Positions 1-11,603 of a stretch of 64,000 nucleotides of DNA are shown here, one piece after another. A program made the position numbers and the translations under genes. The DNA lies in the NCBI RefSeq assembly GCF_000208745.1, contig NC_030850.1, positions 17,994,879 to 18,058,878 of the forward strand. The letters run 5' to 3'. Numbering within the stretch: position 1 is the first letter of the stretch; every line of letters starts with the position of its first letter. The stretch comes from Theobroma cacao. Its lineage: Eukaryota > Streptophyta > Magnoliopsida > Malvales > Malvaceae. A model generated the notes under the pieces. It ran no database searches. It saw only the letters and a list, made by a program, of their open reading frames with translations, and had not been told where the DNA came from.

Positions 1-480
1 CCCGGATGATAATTAATCATTAAGTCGTAATCCTTAATCAACTCTAACCATCGTCTCTATCTCAAGTTGAGTTTTTTCTGGGTGAGCAAATATTTCAAGC
101 TTTTGTGGTCGGTAAAGATCCGACAACACTCACCGTATAAATAATGCCTCTAGATCTTCAATGTAAAGGCTACTGCTGGCAACTCCAAATCGTGGGTAGG
201 GTAATTCGTTTCATGCTTCTTCAACTACAGAGAAGCATAAGCTACTACTTTCTCATCCTGCATTAACACGCACCTTAATCCCAATTTAGAGGTATCACTG
301 TACACCATAAATTCTTTCCCACTAACAGAAAGTGTCAAGACGAGAGTGGAGATCAACCGATTCTTCAGCTCCTAAAATTGACTCTCGCAGACATCATCCC
401 ATTCAAACTTGACTCCTTTACGAGTCAAACGAGTCAGAGGAGCAGCTATTAATGAGAACCCCTGAACAAACCTCTTATAG
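1..480 (-). pseudogene. RNase H region of element A1 pol (partial, window edge)
   Basis: The complement encodes a broken Ty3/gypsy RNase H domain. Recognisable pieces are the start of the domain with a conserved Asp near 300, a stretch reading YASL then a stop then LKKHE near 215, NYPTHDLE, and HKSLKY near 95. It runs off the left edge at a DYDLMINYHPG-like motif, so integrase, chromodomain and 3' LTR lie outside the window. Stops interrupt the frame. RNase H would remove the RNA strand during reverse transcription. The assignment rests on motif order with the reverse transcriptase to the right, which matches the gag-protease-RT-RNaseH order on this strand. Confidence 0.75.
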
Positions 481-1240
481 TCATCGGCTTTCACTGTAAG
501 ATTGCCTCAATCTTCTTGGGATCGACATAAATTCTAGCTTCCGACAAAACATGTCCCAAGAAAACTGCTTCCCTCAACTAGAACTCACATTTGGAGAACT
601 TGGCATAGAGTTGTCCCTTGCATAAAGTTTGCAGCACAATGCACAAATGGACAGCATGTTCATCATCATATTTCGAATATACTAAGATGTGATCTATGAA
701 CACTATCATGAACTTATCTAAGTACGAGTGGAACACCCTGTTCATAATATCCATAAAAGCTGTTCGGGCATTAGTCAGACCAAAAGGCATAACCAGAAGC
801 TCGTAATGCCCATAACGAGTCTTCAAAGCAGTCTTGGGTACGTCCTACTCCTTGATTCTCAACTGATGATACCCAGACCTCAAATCAATCTTAGAAAACA
901 CTGTAGCACCCTGTAGCTGATCAAAAAGATCATTAATCCGTGGTAGAGGATATTTATTCTTGATGGTCACTCGGTTCAGCTAACGGTAGTCAATACATAA
1001 CCGAACAGTTCCATTCTTCTTCTTTACAAATAAGACTGGCTCAGCCCAAGAAGAAGTACTAGGGCGAATAAAACCTTTATCTACCAAGTCTTGCAACTAG
1101 ACTTTCAACTCCTTTAACTCCATCGGGGCCATTTGATACGGAGGAATAGAAATAGGTGCGGTACTTGAAAGTAGATCAATAGAGAACTCAAGCTCTCGAT
1201 CAAGAGGTAGTCTCGATTATTCATCCGAAAACACATCAGA
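481..1240 (-). pseudogene. Reverse transcriptase of element A1 (broken; catalytic Asp changed)
   Basis: Ty3/gypsy reverse transcriptase on the minus strand. Motifs in order are SIPPY (about 1150), KGFIRPS (about 1075), [13 protein letters not shown] followed by a stop (about 985), [11 protein letters not shown] (about 890), [17 protein letters not shown] (about 810) and the active-site box at 689-700. That box reads FIDH where the family has FIDD, so the second catalytic aspartate is lost. In-frame TAG codons lie at 1097-1099, 980-982 and 845-847, and another stop follows KCEF. The longest open stretch is 578-826. The enzyme would be inactive. Closest relatives by motif are Tekay/Del chromoviruses. 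Confidence 0.85.
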
Positions 1241-1949
1241 TAACTTATTTACTATTGGGACATCCTCTAACTTAGGTTCCACCTTTGAGGTATCAATCAT
1301 ATGTGCTAGATAAGCTGGATACCCTTTCTACACTAGTTTCAAAGCTTTGATAGCTGAAATTACACAAGATGGTAATACTTGACGTTCTCCTACAAATACA
1401 ACTTCTACTCCTTCAGAATTTTGAAGTACAACTTCCTTCCTGAAACAATCCACATTTGCCCGATGTGTAGTAAACTAATCCATACCCAATATCAAATCAA
1501 AATCTTGGATTTCTACGGGAATTAAGTCAGCCCTGAATTCTTCCTCACCAACCCTTATTCCACAGTCTCTATAACAGGTGTTTCTAACCAATTGCTCTCC
1601 TAGAGGGGTATGAACTATAATTTCCTCCTCTAAAGGTGACGGTTTCTATTAGAAAAGGATGCGAATGTCGTGCTCACATATGATCTATCTGAACCAAAAT
1701 CAATTAAGACATAAGCATCTCTGTCAAACACAAACATGGTACCTGTCACTACAATGGGTCGGACTCGTGCCTCTTCTTCTATCATAGCAAAAACTCTCAT
1801 CGGGGTATGAGTCTGCGATCTAAAGGGTGGATGAGCCGGGGTATTAGTCCCCATAGCGGACCGTATCGCTACACCCTATCCCGGCTGTGACCTAGAAAAA
1901 TCTCTTCTTTGAATATCTGTGCTAGCCTGAGGAGATGAAGCAGCTGCAA
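1241..1949 (-). pseudogene. Aspartic protease and linker of element A1 (broken)
   Basis: An open stretch at 1630-1854 on the minus strand carries a retroviral-type protease start, VLIDFGSDRSYVS. The family normally has D-[ST/P]-G followed by A/S-T-H-S-[YF], so the catalytic Asp-x-Gly core survives but the flank is altered. From 1241 to 1629 the frame is interrupted and only protease-RT linker character remains. It lies between a gag zinc-knuckle remnant and the reverse transcriptase, as expected for gag-pol order. No intact protease can be read. Confidence 0.65.
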
Positions 1950-3141
1950 TAGCTCGTCCTAACTATGGGTAAGCACTCTTCATGTGGCCTTGCCGACCAA
2001 AATGAAAACACTACCTCTGCTTCCTACACGACCTGGCATGTGATCTCTCACAATTTTAACATCTATCAGAACCCCCAAAACTCTTCCCAAGAGCATTCAC
2101 CACTGATCTACTGAATCTAAAAGATTTCTGCTGTTGCTGTTGAGATGAGGGTCGGTTAGATGCTACTAAAGTAGTAATAACACTCCCTGAAGCAGATGAA
2201 TTCTTCCCCTTTTTCGATGGCTGACTGGAAGATGTATTCAGATTCCTCATCTTGGTAAACTCTATCTGAATTCTATTGTTCTTAGTCGCAAGTTTCTCAG
2301 CCCGCAAAGCCATCTACACAGCCTCTTTATACGGCTCCCTACCCGTCACTGTCATACGGTCTCTGATTTCGTTCCGGAGCTCTTCCTCAAAGTAATTAGT
2401 TTGATCCCACTCAGTCTTCACCAGATCGGGCACATAAGACAGTAGCTTGTTAAAACGAGCCTCATACTCCTCTACTATTAAACTCCCCTGTTTCAGACTC
2501 AAGAATTCCTTCTTCTTTTCCTTTTGATGAAAATAAGTATAATACTGGTAGTCGAACTCTTGTAGAAAATTCGACCAGGTCAAAGGAGTAGTAGAACGAG
2601 ATTTCACTGAGTTCCACCTAGTATGAGCCCTCTTCTCAAGCAGTCTAGTGGCTACCATCAATTTCATATCATCATCTAGTCTCATATCAGTAAGTGTCTC
2701 AAAAACCTGAATGATCTAGTCCTTAGCTGCAGTTTTGTCCAGATCACCCTTAAAAGAAATGTAGTCGAGCTGTCTAGCCTCCTTAAGTTTCTTAGAAATG
2801 GAGACATCAGGTACCTGTGGCAGAACAGGAGATGGTGGTGATGGCACTAGAGGTGCGACTAGAAGAGCTTGACCAGCTTGAGCCTGGCTAGTAATAGGAG
2901 TGAGGAAAGCTGCCAATGCCTGAACTACCTTAGGAGACATGGCAAGAATACCAAGAATACCGGTAGGTGGTGAAGGAAGTGGAGGATGTGGAGGAGTCTC
3001 AGTCTGTTTAACAGCAAGTGATGCCCGAAAAGTAGATGCAACCAATTCCCCCTTTACAGGATTTGGCTGACGATACCGAGAATAGCCTGTTCCCCTCCTG
3101 ACTGATCTAGTGAGAGGTGGGAGTCCACATCGAGGAGGCAT
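1950..3141 (-). pseudogene. Gag of element A1 (broken)
   Basis: Gag begins at 3141 with MPPRCGLPPLTRSV, the usual basic MPPR start of Tekay-type Gag. A proline-rich region follows to 2716. After a break, 2314-2685 encodes the capsid-like domain (ARTRW-type motif seen as AHTRWNS, then WSNFLQEFDYQYY and LSLKQGSLIVEEYEARFNKL). A basic Ser/Gln-rich tail lies at 2056-2313. Near 2000 is a decayed zinc knuckle, C-F-H-F-G-R-Q-G-H, in which the second and last cysteines of CX2CX4HX4C are missing. Gag would form the particle and bind genomic RNA. The start fits the position just inside the primer site. Confidence 0.8.
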
Positions 3142-3301
3142 AATGATTTATAAGAAGAAACAGAATGAGTTTAGACAACTTCAGGTCATATATGCAGATG
3201 CATGGATTCAACTCAATCTAACTTAACTTAGAGCCGCACTAACATTGTAGTTTTTTTTTTAAAAATAACTTTAAAACCAATGTCTCTGATACCAATTGAA
3301 T
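3142..3301 (-). other. Leader and primer-binding site of element A1
   Basis: On the minus strand the LTR ends in GGGTCATGACA. Eight bases later, 3283-3294 reads TGGTATCAGAGA, one mismatch from the initiator-methionine tRNA 3' end complement TGGTATCAGAGC. This is the minus-strand DNA primer site and fixes the orientation and the LTR boundary. The rest is a short untranslated leader before Gag. The leader stretch at about 3165-3250 recurs at about 52090-52180 in element A2, tying A2 to the A family. Confidence 0.85.
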
Positions 3302-4399
3302 TGTCATGACCCGGTACTCTTTTTGAGCCCGTGACAACCGTAGCAATATCTCGATACACATACCTTACTTGAAATGTTATTTGAAACCTGGCAAGGCTCT
3401 AGCATTAGCTCTCCACCTCCCCTGTGAGTAATAGTTACTAAATATCATATTTTAAAGGAATATAGACTATTTTCAAATCAAAGACAATCAAAAAGTAATT
3501 TCTACTGCACAGGGGTATTTTGATCATTTTACTCAAAAATTTCAAAACTTGCTAAAAATATAATATATAAATAAAAAATATACATTTCATACCTCAAAAT
3601 AAATTTAGGTATCTAAATCATCCATTTAAAGTGAAATTATAGCTAATCAAAATAAATAAAATTTTTGAATAAAATTTTCTATTTTCATATAAAACAATAT
3701 TTATAAAATTCTACGTAAACAGTTAATGAAAAGTAATAACAAAATAAATTCATATATATAATAGCACATTGCGCCAAGGTATACAAAAATATTCTATAAT
3801 GACATGTGAACCCCAAAATAACAAAAAAACACGACTGTAAACCCACGATTTCTAAGGGTGCGAATCCAAAAGTAAACCCTCGACAAAATCGGCGATCTAC
3901 AGACTACCCTAAGCCTGAAATGGGTGAAAGAAGGGTGGTGAGTTTTTATAAACCCAGTGAGTAAGCAAAGATCATCTATAACATCTAAAGCCAAGTAAAT
4001 AGAGACAATTTAAAACATCTCATCATAATATGATTCATAAAATTAAAACTCATTTCAACCCATATACAACGTTACATTTCATAACAAAAAATAAACAAGG
4101 CTTATGACTCTTTTAAAAACTTAGCTCGTCCCAAAACTTGTACTCGGTGACACATTGCGCAGGGTATCCAATCGAGTCCACTAAGGCTGTTAAAATAACG
4201 TATACACATAAAACATGTTTTTATGTTTAAAAACACAACCGTTCCTTGGCATTGGCTGAGTTTCACCCTTATGTGGTGGTTCGACGTGAAGTGAACTCTA
4301 AACTACCTTAGGAGATACCCTCCACGCCTCTCATACTAAGGTAAAATATAACATGGTTTACCGTGCCCCTCTAATAGGTCGATCCACAGAAACCAGCCC
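3302..4399 (-). mobile_element. A1 5' LTR (family LTR-A), first segment
   Basis: Starts (on +) TGTCATGACCCGG and matches copies at 38023, 45307 and 52241, for example in the 'cacaggggtattttg' block near 3510 and in the 'ccgttccttggc' block near 4240. It stops abruptly at 4399, where element B1 inserted, and resumes at 14358. The last five bases, AGCCC, are the left target-site copy; the right copy is CGCCC at 14358-14362. In the uninterrupted copy at 46415 the same place reads through without a break. Confidence 0.85.
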
Positions 4400-7037
4400 T
4401 GTCACAAACCAAATTCCCAAGCCATGACTGGCACATGGGCCCAATGGGCATAGCCCACCAAGCCCAAGCAAGCCTATTGTGTAATCTTGCTTAACATCCC
4501 ATCAACTATTCTCAAGTCCCCTTTCATAATTCCAACTTGTAATCACTTTAATAATGGGCTATAGCAATCAAGAATTTCATTAATATAAACCCAAAATGAT
4601 GTTAACATTTCAACTCATGGTGGCATTAACAGTTAAAATATACATATTTCATCTAAGATACATCTTTTAGTATTTTACATCACATGAACATACTCATAAA
4701 ACAAAATGACTCTTGACTTCTAGATGAGTGACCACAGTGAAGATGCGACTATTGAGATGCCATAGTACTTACCAAGAAAGCGAGCATATGTGTGCAACTC
4801 AATCTAGGTCCCAACTGCCTCTAATTTGAAAACATGAAGTTTAAAAACGTGAGTACGAAACTCAGTGAGTGAACATAAGAAGGGAACAAGAAATCAATAG
4901 GAATAATTTAGAAATCATGATGCATTTGCTTCAAAAATAGTGCAATTGATTTAATTTCTTACTAAAAACCCATCATTTCAAACTTTGATTAATAACCTCA
5001 TAGTGTTGCAACAACCCATGATCAATCCATGAAGTTAAATAAGTGAAAAATGTGTCAAAAACCGAATAGGGTAGCATGTAGGACTGAATGTTTCTCGTTG
5101 TAGTGAGAAAAAATACCAGTTTACATGTGTTTCAATTTTTCTAGTATATCTCCTGCAACAGAAGTCCGATTAACCTGATTTTCTGACCATTAGAAATCTA
5201 AGAGGTAGGGCTACAACTTTTATGTTTACCACTTTTCCCAATTCGGACGGAAACATGGTCAAAATCTTCATCAAAGTCAAAGCACTGCACCAAAACCTGA
5301 GAGTTTCTTGCTGTAGCGAGATTTATTTTCACTGCAGTGAGTTTTTTGCTACCAAAACAGAATGTTTCTCATTGCAGCGAGAAAGCAATCTAGTTGCAGC
5401 GAGAAACAGGGCACCTAAGTGAAAAAGGGACCTTCTTTGCACAAAAAATCGATTTGGTGCTGCAAGAAAATGGGAATTTCTCAAGATTCATTATGCCAAA
5501 TTTTACATGCATTTCAATCATATAACATATTCATGAACATTCATTTCATAAGCATAGATATGCATAAATACATAGATAAACATCAATATCATCATAATCA
5601 CACTCGGCTTATGTTCATTCTCCCATATCGTGCACATAGCTGGCGCCATCGTGTGCATCCCCCCACATCGTGCACAATCAGTGCCATCGTGTACATCCCC
5701 CTACATCGTGCACACGGGCACTATCATCATCTATCTCCCACACCACCATCATCATCGGCAAGTGCATCCCCCCCACATCGTGCACACACACGGTTATAAT
5801 CATCATACACAATATCAACTATCATACACAACATATATATATATATCATCATAATGCAATAGTGCATGAATCCATAACAACCACATATCACAACATAAAA
5901 CCATTTAGCAAAAGCTTGTTCCCAAGGCACTTGTTTTAAGAAAAAGTTGTATAAAATCATTTAAATGCTTTGTACAAAACAGTCACATTCCCAAAACAAT
6001 TTTGAAATGCAGTTCACTCACCAGTATTGTTGAACCTCTAATCGACTCTAACCTCCACTAACAGTTCAAATGGGCAAGTGAGGCCTTGTTGGAACCTATA
6101 CACACACAACATCACAACCAATCCAATTTACATTAATATCACTCCAAAAGCTAGTTTCTAATTCAAATTCTTCTACTCATTCCTAAATGGCTTCCAATTA
6201 TATCAAATGGCTATTCCTTGCACTACTCTAATCACACTAAAATTGAGTAAACAACTCAACAATAAAATAGCTCGTAATCCAAGTTACTAGCCATTATCAA
6301 CAACTTAAAACCAAGCTTAGTTCATCACTCACCTTAGGGTTTCTTTGTAGTTGAATTCTCTTCCAATAGCTTCCAAACAAATGTGAAAAATTTATTTCTC
6401 TCTCTAAAACCTCCAACTAGTGAGAGAAAGTATTGAATAAGGACTTTTTGAGGGTTTTAAAGTGAGAGAGTGAAAGAGCACAAGGGTTCTAGTCAAAAGG
6501 GCACAAGGTATGAAAATTAGAGCTAGAGAGAGAAAGTTGTGAAAGTTTCATATCAAGCTTCCATGGAAGATGGAAGCAATGTGAGATGGAAGAAGAAGAA
6601 GGAGAAGAAACTGCTAGAGAATGAAGAAGTTGCTGGAAGGATAAGATATTTATAGCTCAAACTTATTCAACTCCCTTAAAAATTACAAAAATGCCCTTTA
6701 ACAAGTTAACTTGTTCTTCTCCAATCCTTTGTGAAATCTTTTTATTCTTTTGACACTGGCACAAGGTCAACAATGATCTTAACTACTCGGGTTTACGAAA
6801 ACTTAAAATTTTGACTTTTGGTGCAAAATGACCATTTTACCCCTATTACAAAAATTATTGCCACATCTAGTTTTCTTCATGTTTTCATCAATATACATCA
6901 TTTATTTGGTCTTTATGCTTATTTAGACCTTAAATATTAGAAAACTTCCTTCTGGGAACTTATTAGAGGAAATGATGAAACTACCTCTAGCCAAGGTTAT
7001 TACGCTTATGCTTCGTTATGAGCCATAGGGGTTCACA
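4400..7037 (-). repeat. B1 3' LTR (family LTR-B)
   Basis: 2638 bp, starting TGTCACAAACC and ending GGGGTTCACA on +. In element sense it begins TGTGAACCCC, has a TATA-like box CTATAAATATC (complement of 6645-6655) about 380 bp in, and then a long leader section. The leader section contains, in + order from the right, microsatellite TA (about 5835), a tandem array with CATCGTGCACA cores (about 5615-5790) and several palindromic motifs around CTGCAG (about 5090, 5308, 5361). These blocks recur in the same order in the other LTR-B copies. Confidence 0.85.
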
Positions 7038-7049
7038 TTCTCCCCCACT
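7038..7049 (-). other. B1 polypurine tract
   Basis: The complement reads AGTGGGGGAGAA directly before the LTR start TGTGAACCCC. This is the expected plus-strand primer of an LTR element. The same motif borders the B-auto 3' LTR at 58963. Confidence 0.8.
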
Positions 7050-7099
7050 AGTAAAAATTCGATCCTTGAATTTAAATTTAACTATAAGGTAACGTACCT

Positions 7100-7175
7100 T
7101 TAAGCATCAAAGAGATGGGGATACTTTATCCGCATCTCCTCCTCGGCCTCCCATGTTACCTCCTCAAATTCAATT
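7100..7175 (-). pseudogene. Remnant of chromodomain C-terminus in B1
   Basis: The complement reads an in-frame tail containing EEVTWEAEEEMR and PHLFDA followed by a stop at 7100-7102. It is nearly the same as the last residues of the B-auto polyprotein (WEAEEEMR and PHLFDT, ending at 59025). Upstream of about 7175 the similarity to pol ends and non-coding sequence follows. It shows that B1 was derived from a Tekay-type coding element by replacement or loss of almost all of gag-pol. Confidence 0.8.
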
Positions 7176-10100
7176 TGACGTAGGGTGAATGATCAAAGTT
7201 CTCAAGCTCTTACACATCACTCTCGTCAGGCATTCTTAACATAGAATCTTGGTTTATGCATTATATCAATTTCCAATCTTTATAGAAAGTCAACGATGTC
7301 ATAATATATAATTATGTGTACTACTCTTGTTGAATCAAAACAATATCATTCTTTATCTTATGAAGAGAATTCAAATATGCTATTAATTCTAATCACACCT
7401 CAATCAAATCATCCTTAAATCATCAATCATGCATGTTTACTTAACCATCCACAATTCCTCTACGTTGATCTTTTATCAAACCTTCCAACATTCAAGCATT
7501 TATTCCACCATTGACTATAGGTCTAAATGGTCAACCAACTTCTATTCCGTTTCACATACCTCCATACAAATTCCATTCAAGCATTTCATAATACATAAGG
7601 ATCAAACACTCTTTATTTATTCATATTCCCAAAAACAAACTCCAATACTTTCATGTTCGAGTGCTCACTAGATAAATCTCAACTTATACCGTAAGACCTT
7701 TCAATAAATCATGACGTTCTGCATAACCGTTATAATCTTAATCAATCTCTTTAATCAATAACTCAACCTCAAGATTAAATTTGCTCAAAATTTTCCCTTT
7801 AAAGTTCCTTTCCAAGTCTCATTTTGATTACTAATTATTTTTATATTTTCGATGTCATAGCTAATTTGTTCGTCATCAATCACCCATAACATATCTAACT
7901 TGATATTTCTAAATTTACTCCAAACATTAGATCTCATGGCCTCATTAGTTTATCGATTTGAAGATCAAATTAAACATTTGTCTCTCCTTAAGTGCATTTT
8001 AAAATTTAAAGAATCATCTATTAAGGCTTTTTTGATATTAACTTCTTTTAGTCCCTTTTACCTTAGAAAATTAAATCCATAATCATTCATTTTGAATCAT
8101 GAGCTTAATATCAATCAAGACAAATTCTGCACTTTTAATTATGCGAATCCAAATGCACACCTTTACGCATAAGCTATAAACTTTTCCCCACATCTTTATA
8201 TCTCAAAACTATATATATTGAAGTTATACCAAAACTAATACATCATTTTCGATTGCCCCTTAGGATATTAAATTCATGTCATACTTCTCTATTTGTGTAC
8301 TTCATAATAACTTAACAATTTCTAGCTCACAGTTAAACTAGTTCATATGCCAAGCCTTTCAGGCTATAACAAAATACCAATTTTGATCATGATATAATAG
8401 AATTTAATGAGCTCATACCTAAAGTATAAACACTTACTTTTAAGCTAACAACATTATAATCCACTTGTTCACTGCCAAAATCAGTGATAAATTATCTTAA
8501 TCATTGTCTAGCACTATAACCATTGATAGAATATCATCATCAAATCAAATTATAACTAACTCCGCATGAGCTTTTATACCAATATGCAACATATATATCC
8601 ATACAGATATATTTCCAAAAATTTTAACTTCAAATAGCCTTAGGCATATCAAGCTCAATAAACCATCTGTAAAACTAAAATAACCAACAATCAAGTTTAG
8701 AATCATTTCTTCTCTTGGTTGATTAGATCATGCTCATCATTTGTGGTGAATACACAAAGTTGATTTCAATATTCCATTCTCAAACAAGAGTCAACCACTA
8801 ATTGGCACAATTTCCAAACGCTACGTGTTTTATAAGTCGATTTTCTTAGTCAAAATTCATATTGTAGTAGTCCAACTTTAGGTCATGTCTCATTACCAAC
8901 TCTTTACTCATATACGAGTACTTGAATTTTCAAATCATCGTCCCTTTTTTTTTAAGTAGATCTCCGCAATTCCCGTAACGTATTTCTATTCCCTTACCAA
9001 GGGTAGTATCATTTAATCAAGCCATGTCACCCTCTTTTCCTCAACATTTGAAGTATAATTCAACCTTCCACTATCCCTATCAAGCACTTTATCTTGATAG
9101 TTACTCAAAATAAATTGAAACTTATGGGGAAGCACATTTCACAATTTATGCTTTGCGTATACAATTATGTCAAGACCAGAACCTCATCGGGTCCACAAAA
9201 TGGTAGGATAATCATTGCCTCAAACCAGTATTTCCAATTATACTTATGATTGTATCATATCTTCATACTTATGTGACATGTCAGTCACGAGCCCAACTTG
9301 ACTGTATAGCCATTTGCTCTTTGAGCTTTAATGTTTTCTCATTGTGAAAAGTCTTTCGAATTTATCTTATCAGGGTATTCACAAGGTGGATACATGTCCA
9401 TATCTTATAGTTCAAGGCCTAAAGCATTGAACACAACCTCATCATTGATGTTCAACATTATATCATATAATACAAAATATAATCTAATAACTATGACAAT
9501 GAAATTCTAAAGTTCCACCTTTATCTACCAATCATAACTCCCTTTATGACCACATACTTTACACTGCTTGATTGTTCACAAGCCACTCATGGCCATCCAA
9601 TTTCGATCTCTTATAGCAAGTCAAGCTAATATATTCTCTTATGCTTTTCCATACACTTCCAAAACACTTAAACCCTTCCTTTAATAGGGTTCCATTGAGA
9701 ACTTAATCAATCAAAGGCTTATCTTCAAAGCCACTCATAACTTTAATGGTTCATTGTATGCCCGATAACACTTTAGCTCACTGACCCCACTGGACATTAT
9801 TTTAAAATTTCCCAAGGTGTTTGTGTTCTTAGTTTGGATCATACCATCTAACTTAGTATAATTGAATTAATTATCCTTAAGCTCTTTATGCTCAGCATAT
9901 CAACATCCATATTTCCACCTCATTCATGTTATTGACCTTGTTAAGGTATATGTGGCTTTTTAACCTTTCACAATACATTCCACATTTATGCCAGGGCATT
10001 CTCAGTCTCATGCCAAGCCTATAGTCATGTAACCATAAATCAAGATAAACTCCTCTATGGGATATCTCCTTCCATATGATGCATGGGGATCACAAGATGT

Positions 10101-11587
10101 ACAACTCCAAGTGTATGCCTACATATTGATAACCTCCAAATTTTTCATGGTCATAAAAACCACAATTGAAAAAACTAGCTTTCTATCACAAGTTTGCAAT
10201 CGGAACATTAGTCTCAACATATCTCACTTTGGGCATACTTCACTACTAGCATTCACATACCTTTGCCATAACATTCAGTGCAAATCGATTAAGCAATGAT
10301 CTCCAAATTTACTCTTAGATACACATATATCAAATTGAACACCGCTTAGTGTTAAGATCTTGATTTTACTCATCAATTCTTAACCAATTACATCCATAAG
10401 ATAGATAATTCACTAAATTTTTGTATCTTGCTTTTGCAGTCATAAGATCAAAATTTCTTAAGCTTAGGATGCAAAAGCTTCCTCTTAGAGCATATATGAA
10501 AATCCACATGTTTTAAGTCCTTGACCTTTGGAGAAGTCACATTCAAGACAAATCATTTACCTCATAGGTTGCATATTGAACAAAATATCTTTTTAACTTG
10601 ATCTTCAAAGCAATTCATATATCGATCTTCATATAGAACTCCATATGGCACTTAGACTAAATTTGTCATTTCCATGTCATTTAATTTCAAACTACTAAAT
10701 CCATATATAGTCCTTTAATCCTTTGGCTCCACACTAAGCATAGCAAAATTCAAGCTCATCCTTAGAGTAGATCATTTACTAGCCTTTTACTTCATGAACA
10801 TACATCAATTATAATAATCTGTGATTTTCACCCTTGAGCTAATTCATGCAATTATAACCATAAACTACAATAATTCAAACCAAGCCTTGGAATCTTGCAA
10901 CCACTTAGTTGAAATCAAAACCAACTCCATTTAAGCTACTATACACATATTCAACACTTATACGCTTATAAAATATTTCAAAAGCCCTCACCATTTTTAT
11001 AGGGGCATGTCAAGCTCAATTAACATAGTGCACTTACCTCCGTGCACATAAACATTGGTTTACATTTTTCCTCGACACTTAAATTTATAAGCCTCAAGTG
11101 AGTCATAACAATCACTATTCATTCCAGTCAAAATACAGCTCTTATTACCATTATCCTATGTCCTCTCTATATTGACCTCAAATAAGATTCATAGTCTCCA
11201 AAATTTTAAATTTAATTTTTTTTAACCATGGGTTCAAATCATATCCACCAAATGAATAAACTATTACGGACTTAATAGTCCAGCTCCACCTTCCTCCATC
11301 CTTAGTCGAAGGAATATATCATTATATTGGCCTTTCATTAAGAGCATTTGCTTAAAAATCTTTCCAATAATGGTTTGTGTCTCAAGTGGCATCTTAAACC
11401 TGGACAACAACACAACTTATGACCTTTACATAATGTTAGCAGGAGGGTAGGTTGCTAGGAATAAAAGTTCATATAGCCTCTTGTCTATGACTTATGTTGC
11501 AATCACAAATCATAGACAAGACTCTACATTAACTCCGACAACTCCGCTGACTGACACGAGAATCCCTAGGACTTGACTAACCCTAGA
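7176..11587 (-). other. Non-coding interior of B1
   Basis: About 4.4 kb of AT-rich sequence with no open frame above about 80 codons and no retroelement protein motif on either strand. The part from about 10090 to 11490 is clearly alignable with about 50620-52045 in element A2: shared anchors include 'aactagctttctatca', 'gttaagatcttga', 'cataagatcaaa', 'taggatgcaaaag' and 'agttcatatag', in the same order and orientation. The stretch 7176-10090 has no counterpart I could recognise in this window. No gene is proposed. Confidence 0.75.
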
Positions 11588-11599
11588 GCTTTGATACCA
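11588..11599 (-). other. B1 primer-binding site
   Basis: The complement is TGGTATCAAAGC, one mismatch from the initiator-Met tRNA site TGGTATCAGAGC, lying four bases inside the LTR terminus GGGTTGTGACA. The same variant TGGTATCAAAGC is found in A2 at 52222-52233, whereas coding element A1 has TGGTATCAGAGA. Confidence 0.85.
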
Positions 11600-11603
11600 C
11601 CTT

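Noticed and set aside
5419..5939. Overlapping His/Pro/Ser-rich open frames (126, 74 and 89 codons)
   Set aside because: They overlap in different frames over the CATCGTGCACA array of LTR-B. Low stop density comes from the repeat unit, not coding.
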